Below, one piece after another: positions 1-7,699 of a stretch of 42,791 nucleotides of DNA; position 1 is the stretch's first letter; each line of letters begins with the position of its first letter. The notes beneath the pieces were generated by a model. That model did no database searches. It saw only the letters and a program-made list of their open reading frames with translations, and was not told the origin of the DNA. The DNA comes from JARRQB01 sp965368585 (GTDB lineage: Bacteria; Pseudomonadota; Gammaproteobacteria; Chromatiales; Chromatiaceae). The stretch spans positions 1 through 42,791 of the forward strand of contig CBDUNM010000026.1 in the NCBI GenBank assembly GCA_965368585.1, given 5' to 3'. A program made the translations under genes and the position numbers.

Positions 1-624
1 GAGCCGGACATGACGCAACCGCTGCCCGAATTCGAGGTGCTGGTGGCCGAGGTGTTTGCCAAAAACCCGGTCCTGCAGGCCTTGCAGATGCAGGTTGACG
101 CCGGCGCACGCGGCGTGGAGGCAGCTGACCGGGCCGAAGGTCCGGTACTGCGCGGCGAGGCATCGGCTGCCTGGTGGAGCCGGGTGACCGGATCGACGCA
201 TCCGCTGGCGGCGGGGCTGGTACTGGAAATGCCGCTCTACACCGGGGGGGTGCGTGACGCGAAGCTGGCCGCGGCGCGCGCGCACCTGCGCGAGGCGCGG
301 GCCCGGCTGGCGCAGAACCGGCTGGATCTGCGTCAGTCCGTGCTTGATATCTGGCTGGAACTCGACACGCTGCGCCTCCGCATAGAGGAAGTTAACGCCC
401 TGGGCGACTACCGTGAACTCTATCTGGACCGCAGTCGCGCGCTCTACGAACTGGAGGTCCGCACCGATCTGGGTGACGCGATGGTGCAGACTTCGGCGGT
501 GCGCCTGCAACGCGCAGAGGTGGTGTTCGACTGGTTGCTCGCCCAGGCGAGACTGGCAGCGCTCGCCGGACGGTTGGTCGACAACGAAGCGGCGAGTGAT
601 ACTCGCGAGGAGAATGCGCCATGA
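1..624 (+). CDS. TolC-family outer-membrane efflux protein, 5'-truncated by window edge
   Basis: C-terminal part of a TolC-like outer-membrane channel subunit. The reading frame is open from base 1, so the Met codon at position 10 is probably internal: there is no signal peptide and only about 205 residues, against roughly 400-480 for the family. Visible features are the PLYTGG motif that starts the equatorial/strand region, followed by long amphipathic Ala/Arg/Leu helices (KLAAARAHLREARARLAQ and LVRTDLGDAMVQ-like segments) typical of the periplasmic barrel. The stop codon overlaps the start of the adaptor gene (ATGA), so the two are probably translationally coupled and form the outer-membrane and periplasmic parts of one export system. 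The inner-membrane transporter is not visible and may lie upstream of the window. Family assignment is good; substrate unknown. Confidence 0.75.
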   Translation, partial: EPDMTQPLPEFEVLVAEVFAKNPVLQALQMQVDAGARGVEAADRAEGPVLRGEASAAWWSRVTGSTHPLAAGLVLEMPLYTGGVRDAKLAAARAHLREARARLAQNRLDLRQSVLDIWLELDTLRLRIEEVNALGDYRELYLDRSRALYELEVRTDLGDAMVQTSAVRLQRAEVVFDWLLAQARLAALAGRLVDNEAASDTREENAP

Positions 625-1391
625 GGTGGATCGGCGGCTGGTTGATGTCGATAATGCTGTACACGGGACCGGTCGGCGCACTCGAACTGGCCGGGACGCT
701 GAACTGGTTGCAGCGCACCGAACTCGGTACGCCGGTGTCGGGCGTGGTCGCGTCCGTACCGGCCGTCGCGGGCCAGCGGGTGGCGCGGGGCGCGGAATTG
801 CTGCGTTTGGACGACCGCGGATTCAAGGCGGAGGTTTCCGAGGCGCAGGCACATTTAGCCGGTGCCAAGGCCCGCCACGACGAGGCCCGGCGTGAGGAAG
901 AGCGTGCCGCGGAACTCTACGACCGCACGGTGTTGTCGGACCATGAGCGTCAAGTATCCCTGATTGCCTTTCAGGAGGCGGCCTCGGCGCTGCAGGTCGC
1001 CCAAGCGCGGCTGACCAAGGCGCGTCTCGATCTGGAACGCAGCCGCATCGTCGCGCCTTACGACGCGCTGGTGGTGCGGGTCGACGCCGCGCCGGGTGAG
1101 ACGATCGTCAGTGAGCTGCAGGCCAAGCCGTTGCTGGTGGTCGCCGAGGCAGGGCGGATGCGGGTCCAGGCGCAGGTCCGGGCCAGTCAATTAGCCGATT
1201 TCATGCCAGGGACCGCGGCCCGGGTGCGTGTCCGCGATCAATGGTTCGACGGCGCGGTGACCGGCGTGGGACTGGAACCGGTTGCGCGCGATGCTGACGG
1301 TCCGTTCTACGAGCTGAATGCCAGTTTTTCTTTACCCGCCGGTGAGCGCCTGCATGTGGGCGAGCCGGCGACCGTCAAGATCGGAGAGTGA
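621..1391 (+). CDS. HlyD/RND-type periplasmic adaptor (membrane fusion) protein
   Basis: A 256-residue periplasmic adaptor that would bridge an inner-membrane pump and the TolC-like channel encoded just upstream. The N terminus is a signal peptide (MRWIGGWLMSIMLYTGPVGA). The first lipoyl half-motif follows (GTPVSGVVASVPAVAGQRVARGAELLRLDD), then a coiled-coil hairpin rich in Glu/Ala/Arg (about residues 70-140), the second lipoyl half (IVAPYDALVVRVDAAPGETI) and a beta-barrel region. It is shorter than most RND adaptors (about 350-400 residues) because the hairpin and the membrane-proximal domain are short. The start overlaps the previous stop and its own stop overlaps the GTG of the acylphosphatase gene. 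Role by family; transported substrate unknown. Confidence 0.8.
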   Translation: MRWIGGWLMSIMLYTGPVGALELAGTLNWLQRTELGTPVSGVVASVPAVAGQRVARGAELLRLDDRGFKAEVSEAQAHLAGAKARHDEARREEERAAELYDRTVLSDHERQVSLIAFQEAASALQVAQARLTKARLDLERSRIVAPYDALVVRVDAAPGETIVSELQAKPLLVVAEAGRMRVQAQVRASQLADFMPGTAARVRVRDQWFDGAVTGVGLEPVARDADGPFYELNASFSLPAGERLHVGEPATVKIGE

Positions 1392-1660
1392 TTTTGGTTT
1401 GCAAGCGCTGCACGGTGTCAGGCCGGGTTCAGGGTGTCTGGTTCAGAGCCGCTACCCAAGAACAGGCCGTCGCGTTGGGATTGTCGGGTCATGCCATCAA
1501 TCTGCCCGACGGACGCGTGGAAGTACTGGCCTGCGGTGAAGCGCAGGCCGTGGACAAGCTGCTGCAGTGGCTTTGGCGGGGACCCGATCTGGCGTTGGTC
1601 GAGTCGGTCGATTGCCAGGCTGAGGCGGCGCAGGATCTAAAGGATTTCATCACCGGGTGA
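1388..1660 (+). CDS. acyP: Acylphosphatase
   Basis: A 90-residue cytosolic acylphosphatase, which hydrolyses carboxyl-phosphate bonds such as acetyl phosphate or carbamoyl phosphate. The family signature is clear: SGRVQGVWFRAAT, containing the catalytic phosphate-binding Arg20 (the usual VQGVGFR with Trp replacing Gly), and later GHAINLPDGRVEVLACG with the conserved Asn38. Length matches the family. Translation starts at a GTG that overlaps the adaptor stop codon (GTGA); the next gene begins one base after its own stop, so it sits inside a tightly coupled run. No functional link between acylphosphatase and the flanking export and ATPase genes is known to me. Confidence 0.9.
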   Translation: MILVCKRCTVSGRVQGVWFRAATQEQAVALGLSGHAINLPDGRVEVLACGEAQAVDKLLQWLWRGPDLALVESVDCQAEAAQDLKDFITG

Positions 1661-1661
1661 A

Positions 1662-3476
1662 GTGGACAGCATGGCGCTAATAGCGGATTCAGGTAACAGA
1701 CCGACCCCAGGGGGGAACCGGACCCTGCAGGTAGAGGATCTCCTGCCGCGCCTGGCGGCAGACGGCTTGCTGACGGCGGATGACGCGCGGGAAGCGGCCA
1801 TGCTGTATCGCGCGACCCGCGGCGCGAAGGGTGAAACGCATTCGCTGGTTTGGCTGGCGGAGCGTCGCGCCAGTATGAAGAGCGGCGCGCAGCTGACTTT
1901 GGACCGTTTGATGCGCTGGCTTGCCGACGAAGTCGCGCTGCCTTATTTCGTGATCGATCCCCTCAAGATCGACGTCGAATCGGTTACCAGCGTCGTCTCC
2001 ATCGCGTATGCGGCGCGCTATCGGATTCTACCGGTCGCAGTCGATGCGACCACGGTAACCTTTGCCACCGCCGAACCGTTCGATCGCGAGTGGGAGCTGG
2101 AGCTGGCGCACGTACTCAAGCGCGACGTCAAACGCGTGATCGCGAATCCGCTGGATATCGTTCGCTACCAGGACGAACTGTTCGGCGTGAGCCGTTCGAT
2201 CCGCAAGGCGAACGAGGCAGGCGAAAGCACCACGTTTGCGGGGATCAACAACGTCGAAGCGCTGGTGGAGCTGGGGCGCGCCGGTAAACTCGACGCCAAC
2301 GACCGCCATATCGTCACCATCGTGGACTGGTTGCTGCAATACGCCTTCGATCAGCGCGCCAGTGATATCCACCTGGAACCGCGACGCGACGGTGGCAATA
2401 TCCGGTTTAGGATCGACGGTGTACTGCACACCGTGTATCAGCTGCCCGCGCTCATCATGTCGGCCGTAACCAGTCGGATCAAGGCGCTGGGCCGGATGGA
2501 CGTGGTGGAGAAGCGTCGTCCGCAGGACGGCCGGGTGAAGACCCGCACGCACCACGGCGAAGAAGTGGAATTGCGTCTGTCGACCATGCCCACCGCGCAT
2601 GGCGAAAAGCTGGTCATGCGTATCTTCGATCCGCAGGTGCTGGTGCGTGGCTTGAGCGAGTTGGGCTTCAGCGAGGCCGACGCCCGTGCCTGGCGTGAAA
2701 TGACTGCGCAGACGCACGGCATAGTACTGGTGACCGGACCGACCGGCTCGGGCAAGACCACCACCCTGTATTCGACACTGAAGCATCTGGCTCGGCCGGA
2801 TGTGAATATCTGCACGGTGGAGGATCCCATCGAGATGGTGGAGACCCAGTTCAACCAGATGCAGGTTCATCATCAGATCGGGCTGGATTTCGCCGCCGGT
2901 GTGCGCACCTTGATGCGGCAGGATCCCGACATCGTCATGGTGGGCGAGATTCGCGATCTCGAGACCGCCGAAATGGCCATCCAGGCGGCGTTGACCGGTC
3001 ACCTGGTGTTGTCGACGCTGCATACCAACGATGCGCCTGCTGCGGTGACGCGCCTGATGGATATTGGCGTGCCGCCCTATCTGATCAACGCCACCGTGCT
3101 TGGGATAACGGCGCAGCGGTTGGTGCGGACGCTGTGCCCGCACTGCAAGCGCCCGGTCACCACCGACGAGGAAGCCTGGCGAGGCATGACCCGGCCCTGG
3201 CGACTGAACGTCCCCAGTCAGGTGCACGAAGCGGTGGGTTGCGACAACTGCCGCGACACCGGCTACCTGGGTCGCATCGGTATCTATGAGGTGTTGCGGT
3301 TGACCGAAACCACCCGCGGCGCGATTAAGGCCGACTGCGACCTGGCCGAATTACGCAGTCAGGGGTTGAAGGAAGGTATGGAGCCGTTGCGCATCAGTGG
3401 TGCGCGTAAGGTAATCGCCGGGGTTACGACGCTGGAAGAAGTGATGCGAGTGGCGCCCACCCACGACTCGATCTGA
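1662..3476 (+). CDS. GspE/PilB-family secretion or pilus assembly ATPase
   Basis: A 604-residue cytoplasmic hexameric ATPase of the type II secretion/type IV pilus family. It has an N-terminal GspE-N-like domain (about residues 20-180), then the ATPase core with Walker A GPTGSGKTTT near residue 360, the Asp box, Walker B (DIVMVGEIRDLETAEMAIQAALTGH) and the His box (LSTLHTNDAPAA). A four-cysteine zinc motif follows (CPHC near residue 493 and CDNC near residue 528), typical of GspE and PilB. The GTG at 1662 is one base past the acylphosphatase stop; an in-frame ATG at 1671 is an alternative start. No other secretion or pilus gene is in the window, so the partner system cannot be named. Confidence 0.85.
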   Translation: MDSMALIADSGNRPTPGGNRTLQVEDLLPRLAADGLLTADDAREAAMLYRATRGAKGETHSLVWLAERRASMKSGAQLTLDRLMRWLADEVALPYFVIDPLKIDVESVTSVVSIAYAARYRILPVAVDATTVTFATAEPFDREWELELAHVLKRDVKRVIANPLDIVRYQDELFGVSRSIRKANEAGESTTFAGINNVEALVELGRAGKLDANDRHIVTIVDWLLQYAFDQRASDIHLEPRRDGGNIRFRIDGVLHTVYQLPALIMSAVTSRIKALGRMDVVEKRRPQDGRVKTRTHHGEEVELRLSTMPTAHGEKLVMRIFDPQVLVRGLSELGFSEADARAWREMTAQTHGIVLVTGPTGSGKTTTLYSTLKHLARPDVNICTVEDPIEMVETQFNQMQVHHQIGLDFAAGVRTLMRQDPDIVMVGEIRDLETAEMAIQAALTGHLVLSTLHTNDAPAAVTRLMDIGVPPYLINATVLGITAQRLVRTLCPHCKRPVTTDEEAWRGMTRPWRLNVPSQVHEAVGCDNCRDTGYLGRIGIYEVLRLTETTRGAIKADCDLAELRSQGLKEGMEPLRISGARKVIAGVTTLEEVMRVAPTHDSI

Positions 3477-3477
3477 C

Positions 3478-4212
3478 TCAGGGCGTCCCCTTCAGGTCGG
3501 GCGGCCTGAACTGGCGCGACGCGCCGCCCGAGAATTGTACCTGGTCTCGCCGTGCGTTTGACGCCGCAGTGGTATCGGGTTGATCAGGGTTTCGCACCTG
3601 CGGCGCCCTTTCGAGGTCTGTTGCCTCAGCCACCGGCTGGCGTGGCTCGAGCGCTGCCGCACCGTCGCTTGGCTGCGGCTGCGGTGGTTGAGATCGCTCG
3701 CCGGTCGCCGCGCGGGCTGGGGCGGGGCGATAGGGGGCGGCGGAGTAGGCCGGGAAGCCGAGACCGTAGCGCGGCGGGGGAGGCGGCATCGCCCGGTACC
3801 TCAGGGGCGGAATCGCGGGTCTGCGAACCGGCGGCCAGAGCGGCGCGGCAACCGGTGGCGGGGTGGGCTGCGCGGTAACCGGTGGCGCGGTGAACGGCGC
3901 GGCAATCGGTGGCGGGGCGGGTCGTGCGGGTGAAGGTGGCTGGCTCGTCGCGGTCGCCGCTGGCGGTTGCTCGGTCGGAGCGCTGGCGGCCATGGGCGAC
4001 GAAGGCTCCGCGTCGGGCGGGGTGTCGACGGGGTCGACGATCGGATCGCGAAAGCGTGGCGGCACGCTCGGCACCTGCGTAACCGGGTCGTGCTCGGTCG
4101 ATGAAACGCTCGGCCGCACGTCTGGCTGGCTATACGGCCCGGGCGGTGGCGGGTAGTCATTGGCCCAGCAGCCGGCGGCTCCCAACAGACAGAGCGCGAC
4201 GAGTGATTGCAC
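3478..4212 (-). CDS. Proline-rich putative lipoprotein, function unknown
   Basis: Minus-strand gene of about 244 residues if translation starts at the GTG at 4212, which gives an N terminus MQSLVALCLLGAAGC resembling a short lipoprotein signal ending at a Cys. The mature part is very rich in Pro and Ala, with repeats such as PPPVAAP, TAPPVTAQP and PPPPPRYG, and a Gln/Asp/Arg-rich C terminus. The frame stays open up to 4548, but those residues look like non-coding translation, hence the internal start. It follows cpdA on the same strand after 187 bases and ends 2 bases from the convergent ATPase gene. Low-complexity composition prevents a family call; a cell-envelope spacer protein is a guess. 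It could also be a chance open frame in GC-rich DNA. Confidence 0.45.
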   Translation of the reverse strand: MQSLVALCLLGAAGCWANDYPPPPGPYSQPDVRPSVSSTEHDPVTQVPSVPPRFRDPIVDPVDTPPDAEPSSPMAASAPTEQPPAATATSQPPSPARPAPPPIAAPFTAPPVTAQPTPPPVAAPLWPPVRRPAIPPLRYRAMPPPPPRYGLGFPAYSAAPYRPAPARAATGERSQPPQPQPSDGAAALEPRQPVAEATDLERAPQVRNPDQPDTTAASNARRDQVQFSGGASRQFRPPDLKGTP

Positions 4213-4399
4213 GGCACGGTTGCCGCGGCCAGTCGGTCTTAACCGGTGTGTGCAAGGCGTGGCGTCCAAAGGTTTCCTCCAAGCGGACTCCGAAAAATCG
4301 ATCGAAGACTCCGTAGACGGCGTCTCAGGCTCCCATCTTAGGCGGGCAACTCTCTGAATTTCAAGCGATCTGATGCCAGCGGCGGCAATCGAGACCCGT

Positions 4400-5245
4400 T
4401 CAATATCCGGCCGAGGCCATCTCCAGTCCGGAGGGCATCTGGGCGCAGCGCACAACCCGGGTCTGAATTCCGCCGTCGGACAACAGTTCCAGTACGCGGT
4501 ACCCCGGCGCCTTGTGATCGACCCTAAAGTCAACGGATCGCGGCACAAACTGCACGCAGGTGGAGGGAGACGCGATCAGTCGGACCTTGCCGCGCAGTTG
4601 ATCGTAGTCCTGATGGATATGGCCGAACAGAATACCTTTGACGTGATCGTGCCGGCCGATCACGGTAAAAAACTCGGCGGCGTTTGCCAGCACCATCGTA
4701 TCGATCCAGGCGCTCGCCACGGGCTGCGGGTGATGGTGCAGGCAGATCAGAGTCGATCGCGGGTCGGCCGCGAGCGAGTTCGCCAGGAATTCGAGTTCTT
4801 TTTCTTCCAGTCGCCCTCCGTTCTGGTTCGGGATCACGGAGTCGAGCATGAGGATACGCCATCCTCCCGCGCCGATGTCGCGACCCCATACGACAGTCTC
4901 GTTACCGAGGTAACGGGACATGGCGATACGCTCATCGTGATTACCGGGTATGCAGTACACCGGGGTGTCGAGCGCGGCCAGTTCGTTGGTCAAGAGACGA
5001 TAACCCGCGGCGCTGGCGTCATGGACCAGATCGCCCGTCGCAAGCGCCAAATCGAATCGAACGGCGTTTTGCTTCGCTAGCGCGATCACCCGGCGCATCG
5101 ACTGGAGTGTGTCGACGCCGAGCAGGGTACGCGCGGCACTGCCGAAAATATGGGTGTCTGTAATGTGCAGAATCCGCACATTGCTGCCCGGCGCACGCGT
5201 GTCGGCGTCAGATCCGTTTAACGTTTGGGTGGCACGTATGTCCAT
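4400..5245 (-). CDS. cpdA: CpdA/Icc-type 3',5'-cyclic-AMP phosphodiesterase
   Basis: A 281-residue calcineurin-like metallophosphoesterase of the CpdA/Icc family, which hydrolyses cyclic AMP in the cytoplasm. The five dimetal motifs are all present: ITDTHIF (Asp30, His32), LATGDLVHD, CIPGNHDE, CLHHHPQP and FGHIHQD. The combination of HITDTHIF, a substrate-capping LLGVDTL segment and the HHHP motif separates Icc/CpdA from generic phosphoesterases. The ATG at 5245 is kept because the family N terminus begins about 20 residues before the first metal motif. Upstream is the long promoter region of the divergent rubrerythrin operon. Confidence 0.85.
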   Translation of the reverse strand: MDIRATQTLNGSDADTRAPGSNVRILHITDTHIFGSAARTLLGVDTLQSMRRVIALAKQNAVRFDLALATGDLVHDASAAGYRLLTNELAALDTPVYCIPGNHDERIAMSRYLGNETVVWGRDIGAGGWRILMLDSVIPNQNGGRLEEKELEFLANSLAADPRSTLICLHHHPQPVASAWIDTMVLANAAEFFTVIGRHDHVKGILFGHIHQDYDQLRGKVRLIASPSTCVQFVPRSVDFRVDHKAPGYRVLELLSDGGIQTRVVRCAQMPSGLEMASAGY

Positions 5246-5434
5246 GTCAAGGCAGTATGTCGGTTCTTTTCGGTCTTATCTGTAATGTAGATCTTTTTGC
5301 ATGGTAGCTTATCGGTAGACACCCAAAAACGCGCAACTTCTGCAATCCGCGCCGAATTGTGAGCTATTCCCCGACTGGGTAGGAATCGGTGTAATAAGCA
5401 GGCTCGTTACACACTGTGCTCGGCACTATCGATG

Positions 5435-5471
5435 ATAGGTATTACCTATTGTTCGCATCGAAAGAAACAAT
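5435..5471 (+). promoter_or_regulatory. Candidate OxyR binding site upstream of rubrerythrin
   Basis: The sequence ATAGGTATTACCTAT (5435-5449) is a perfect dyad and matches all ten fixed bases of the OxyR half-element ATAGnTnnnAnCTAT. Exactly seven bases later, 5457-5471 matches seven of the ten fixed bases of a second element (ATCG, the central A, CAAT). The 37-base site ends one base before the -35 hexamer, the usual place for OxyR activation. Match to the consensus is seen; binding is inferred. Confidence 0.6.
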
Positions 5472-5472
5472 T

Positions 5473-5500
5473 TTGACCATCGGAATACCAGTCGTATATT
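5473..5500 (+). promoter_or_regulatory. Sigma-70-type promoter of the rubrerythrin operon
   Basis: TTGACC (5473-5478, five of six to consensus), a 16-base spacer and TATATT (5495-5500, five of six). Transcription would start near 5507, about 50 bases before the first ATG. It is the best promoter-like pair I saw in the window. Confidence 0.65.
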
Positions 5501-5555
5501 ACAATTCGCAGTTGCCGGAAGACCGGCATTTCTCAACCCATCGGAGGAAACCTAT

Positions 5556-5975
5556 ATGTCCCTCAAAGGAAGCAAGACCGAGCAACACCTGAAAGACGCA
5601 TTTGCGGGTGAGTCTCAAGCCAATCGTCGCTACTTGTATTTCGCCTCGAAAGCAGATGTCGAGGGCTACAACGACGTCGCCGCCGTGTTCCGCTCTACGG
5701 CGGAGGGTGAGACTGGCCACGCGCACGGCCATCTGGAATATCTCGAGCAGGTCGGCGACCCGGCGACCGGTCTGCCGATCGGCGGAACGTCAGACAACCT
5801 GAAGGCATCGATCGCCGGCGAAACGCACGAGTACACCGACATGTACCCCGGTATGGCGAAAGACGCCCGCGGAGAAGGGTTCGACGAGATCGCCGACTGG
5901 TTTGAGACATTGGCGAAAGCCGAGCGTTCTCACGCGAACCGGTTCCAGAAGGCACTGGACAATCTGGACGGCTGA
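5556..5975 (+). CDS. Rubrerythrin-family diiron protein without rubredoxin domain
   Basis: A 139-residue four-helix ferritin-like diiron protein of the rubrerythrin family, expected to reduce hydrogen peroxide in the cytoplasm. Metal ligands appear in the usual order: Glu19 in GESQANRRYLYFASKA, Glu52 and His55 (ETGH), Glu89/Glu92 (GETHEYTDMY) and Glu123-His126 (ERSH). The C-terminal rubredoxin domain of classical rubrerythrins is absent, so electrons must come from another protein; the iron-sulfur protein encoded next is a natural candidate. The start has a strong GGAGG site. It is the first gene of a four-gene operon preceded by an OxyR-like operator, which fits peroxide induction. Confidence 0.9.
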   Translation: MSLKGSKTEQHLKDAFAGESQANRRYLYFASKADVEGYNDVAAVFRSTAEGETGHAHGHLEYLEQVGDPATGLPIGGTSDNLKASIAGETHEYTDMYPGMAKDARGEGFDEIADWFETLAKAERSHANRFQKALDNLDG

Positions 5976-6043
5976 GCGATCACGACTTGGGTGGGGTCGT
6001 CGACTCCACCCGGTCGAAATGAATAACATTCAGGAGAACCGAT

Positions 6044-7378
6044 ATGTCCGGCGGCGGACCACGCGAAGGCAACCTGGAAGCACCCACGCGTCACCCATTG
6101 GACTGGCAGAACCCAGACTTCTACAACGAAGACAAACTGCTCGCCGAATTGGAGCGGGTATACGACATTTGCCACGGTTGTCGACGCTGCGTCAGCCTGT
6201 GCCATTCTTTCCCCACGCTGTTCGACCTGGTCGACGAATCCGAGACCATGGAGGTAGACGGCGTCGCGAAAGAGGACTACTGGAAGGTCGTCGAGCACTG
6301 TTATCTCTGCGACCTGTGCTACATGACCAAGTGCCCGTACGTCCCGCCGCACGACTGGAACGTCGACTTTCCCCACCTGATGTTGCGCGCGAAGGCGGTC
6401 AAGTACAAAAAAGACGGCGCTTCTTTACGCCACAGGACCCTGACCAGCACGGACGCTGTCGGTAAGCTGGCCGGTATTCCCGTGGTGGTCAGCATGGTGA
6501 ATTCGCTCAACAAGATTGCGGGCTTCAGGGGCGTATTGGAAAGTACCCTGGGTGTGCACAAAAACGCACGCGTGCCCGAGTATCACAGTCGCACGCTGCG
6601 CAAGCGCCTTTCGCCGAGCCCCGGTGACCGCGCCGAACCGGCCGGTCCGACTTCGGGCAAGGTGGCGCTGTTTGCGACCTGCTACGGCAACTACAACGAA
6701 CCCCAGGCCGGAGAAGACCTGGTGGCGGTGTTCGAACACAACGGCATACCAGTCACGATCGCCGATCGGGAGCGGTGCTGCGGTATGCCCAAGCTGGAGC
6801 TTGGCGACCTCGATGCCGTGGTCGCGGCCAAGAACGTCAACGTGCCCGCGCTCGCCAGCCTGGTGGATCAGGGGTGGGATGTCGTCGCGCCCGTGCCTTC
6901 GTGCGTACTGATGTTCAAACAGGAACTGCCGTTGATGTTTCCCAACGACCCGCTGGTCGCCAAGGTGCGGGATGCTATCTACGATCCGTTCGAGTATCTG
7001 ATGTTGCGTCACAAACACGGCAAACTCAAAACCGATTTCAAACACCCGCTGGGTACCGTGGCCTACCACGCGGCATGTCACCAGCGGGTGCAGAACATCG
7101 GCCCCAAGACGCGCGAAGCCCTGTCGCTGGTGCCCGATACCACGGTGGAAACCGTTGAGCGTTGTTCGGGCCACGACGGTACCTATGGCGTACGCACGGA
7201 GACGTTCGACATTGCGATGAAGATCGGCAGGCCGGTATCGAACCGCTTCAAGCAGGCCGAGGCCGATCACTACACCAGCGACTGCGTAATGGCGGGCCAT
7301 CACATTGCCAACGGTGTAGGTGATGGCCGGGATTCCGAACACCCGATCAGCCTGCTGCGCAAAGCGTATGGCATTTAA
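6044..7378 (+). CDS. Heterodisulfide-reductase/GlpC-like iron-sulfur protein (two 4Fe-4S motifs plus CCG domains)
   Basis: A 444-residue protein. The N-terminal part has two 4Fe-4S motifs: Cys43, 46, 49, 53 (CHGCRRCVSLC) and Cys86, 89, 92, 97 (CYLCDLCYMTKCP). The C-terminal half has cysteine-rich CCG-type domains (ATCYGNYNEPQAGEDL, ERCCGMPKLELGD, YHAACHQRVQNIG and VERCSGHDGTYG), as in GlpC and heterodisulfide reductase subunit D relatives. There is no membrane segment. It lies 68 bases after rubrerythrin and 20 before the ferritin-like gene, with an AGGAG site before its ATG. By family it passes electrons between a donor and a dithiol or cluster-bound site; in this operon it may feed electrons to the rubrerythrin (inference). 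The exact substrate is unknown. Confidence 0.85.
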   Translation: MSGGGPREGNLEAPTRHPLDWQNPDFYNEDKLLAELERVYDICHGCRRCVSLCHSFPTLFDLVDESETMEVDGVAKEDYWKVVEHCYLCDLCYMTKCPYVPPHDWNVDFPHLMLRAKAVKYKKDGASLRHRTLTSTDAVGKLAGIPVVVSMVNSLNKIAGFRGVLESTLGVHKNARVPEYHSRTLRKRLSPSPGDRAEPAGPTSGKVALFATCYGNYNEPQAGEDLVAVFEHNGIPVTIADRERCCGMPKLELGDLDAVVAAKNVNVPALASLVDQGWDVVAPVPSCVLMFKQELPLMFPNDPLVAKVRDAIYDPFEYLMLRHKHGKLKTDFKHPLGTVAYHAACHQRVQNIGPKTREALSLVPDTTVETVERCSGHDGTYGVRTETFDIAMKIGRPVSNRFKQAEADHYTSDCVMAGHHIANGVGDGRDSEHPISLLRKAYGI

Positions 7379-7398
7379 CCGATACAGGAGCAAATTAT

Positions 7399-7686
7399 AT
7401 GTCGAATGAGGGATACCACGAACCCATTGACGAACTGAGCCCGGCTACGCGCGACATGCATCGCGCAATCGTTTCGCTGATGGAAGAACTCGAGGCCGTG
7501 GACTGGTATAACCAGCGCGTCGATGCCTGCAAAGATCCCGAACTACGCGCCATCCTCGCGCACAACCGCGACGAGGAAAAGGAACATGCCGCGATGGTGC
7601 TCGAATGGATTCGGCGCCGGGATCCGAAGTTCGATGGCGAACTCAAGGATTACCTGTTCACCGAAAAAACCATTGCACATGAATGA
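7399..7686 (+). CDS. Encapsulated-ferritin (EncFtn)-family protein lacking the cargo-loading tail
   Basis: A 95-residue two-helix ferritin-like protein closely resembling the EncFtn family (known from Rhodospirillum rubrum), which assembles as an annular decamer with ferroxidase sites at dimer interfaces. The conserved core reads HRAIVSLMEELEAVDWYNQRVDA and LAHNRDEEKEHAAMVLEWIRR. The ferroxidase ligands correspond to Glu30, Glu60 and His63 here, with entry-site Glu29/Glu32 and Trp36 also kept. The protein ends at DYLFTEKTIAHE, about where encapsulated members continue into a C-terminal encapsulin-targeting peptide, and no encapsulin shell gene is in the window. It is 20 bases after the iron-sulfur gene and 13 before DUF3501. 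It probably oxidises ferrous iron, but as a free rather than encapsulated protein. Confidence 0.85.
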   Translation: MSNEGYHEPIDELSPATRDMHRAIVSLMEELEAVDWYNQRVDACKDPELRAILAHNRDEEKEHAAMVLEWIRRRDPKFDGELKDYLFTEKTIAHE

Positions 7687-7699
7687 GCTGGAGGTTGGT

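Larger units (their letters stand above)
5246..5555. promoter_or_regulatory. Divergent intergenic region between cpdA and the rubrerythrin operon
   Basis: A 310-base A+T-richer region with no gene. The right half holds the OxyR-like operator and sigma-70-type promoter listed separately. The untranslated leader from about 5507 carries a GGAGG ribosome site seven to ten bases before the rubrerythrin ATG. The left half presumably holds the cpdA promoter, but I see no convincing hexamer pair there. Confidence 0.6.

Noticed and set aside
2028..3227. Open frame of 399 codons opposite the GspE-like ATPase gene
   Set aside because: Antisense of a well-conserved ATPase; His/Arg/Gln-rich composition typical of a shadow frame.
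4373..5080. Open frame of 235 codons opposite cpdA
   Set aside because: The minus strand carries all five metallophosphoesterase motifs.
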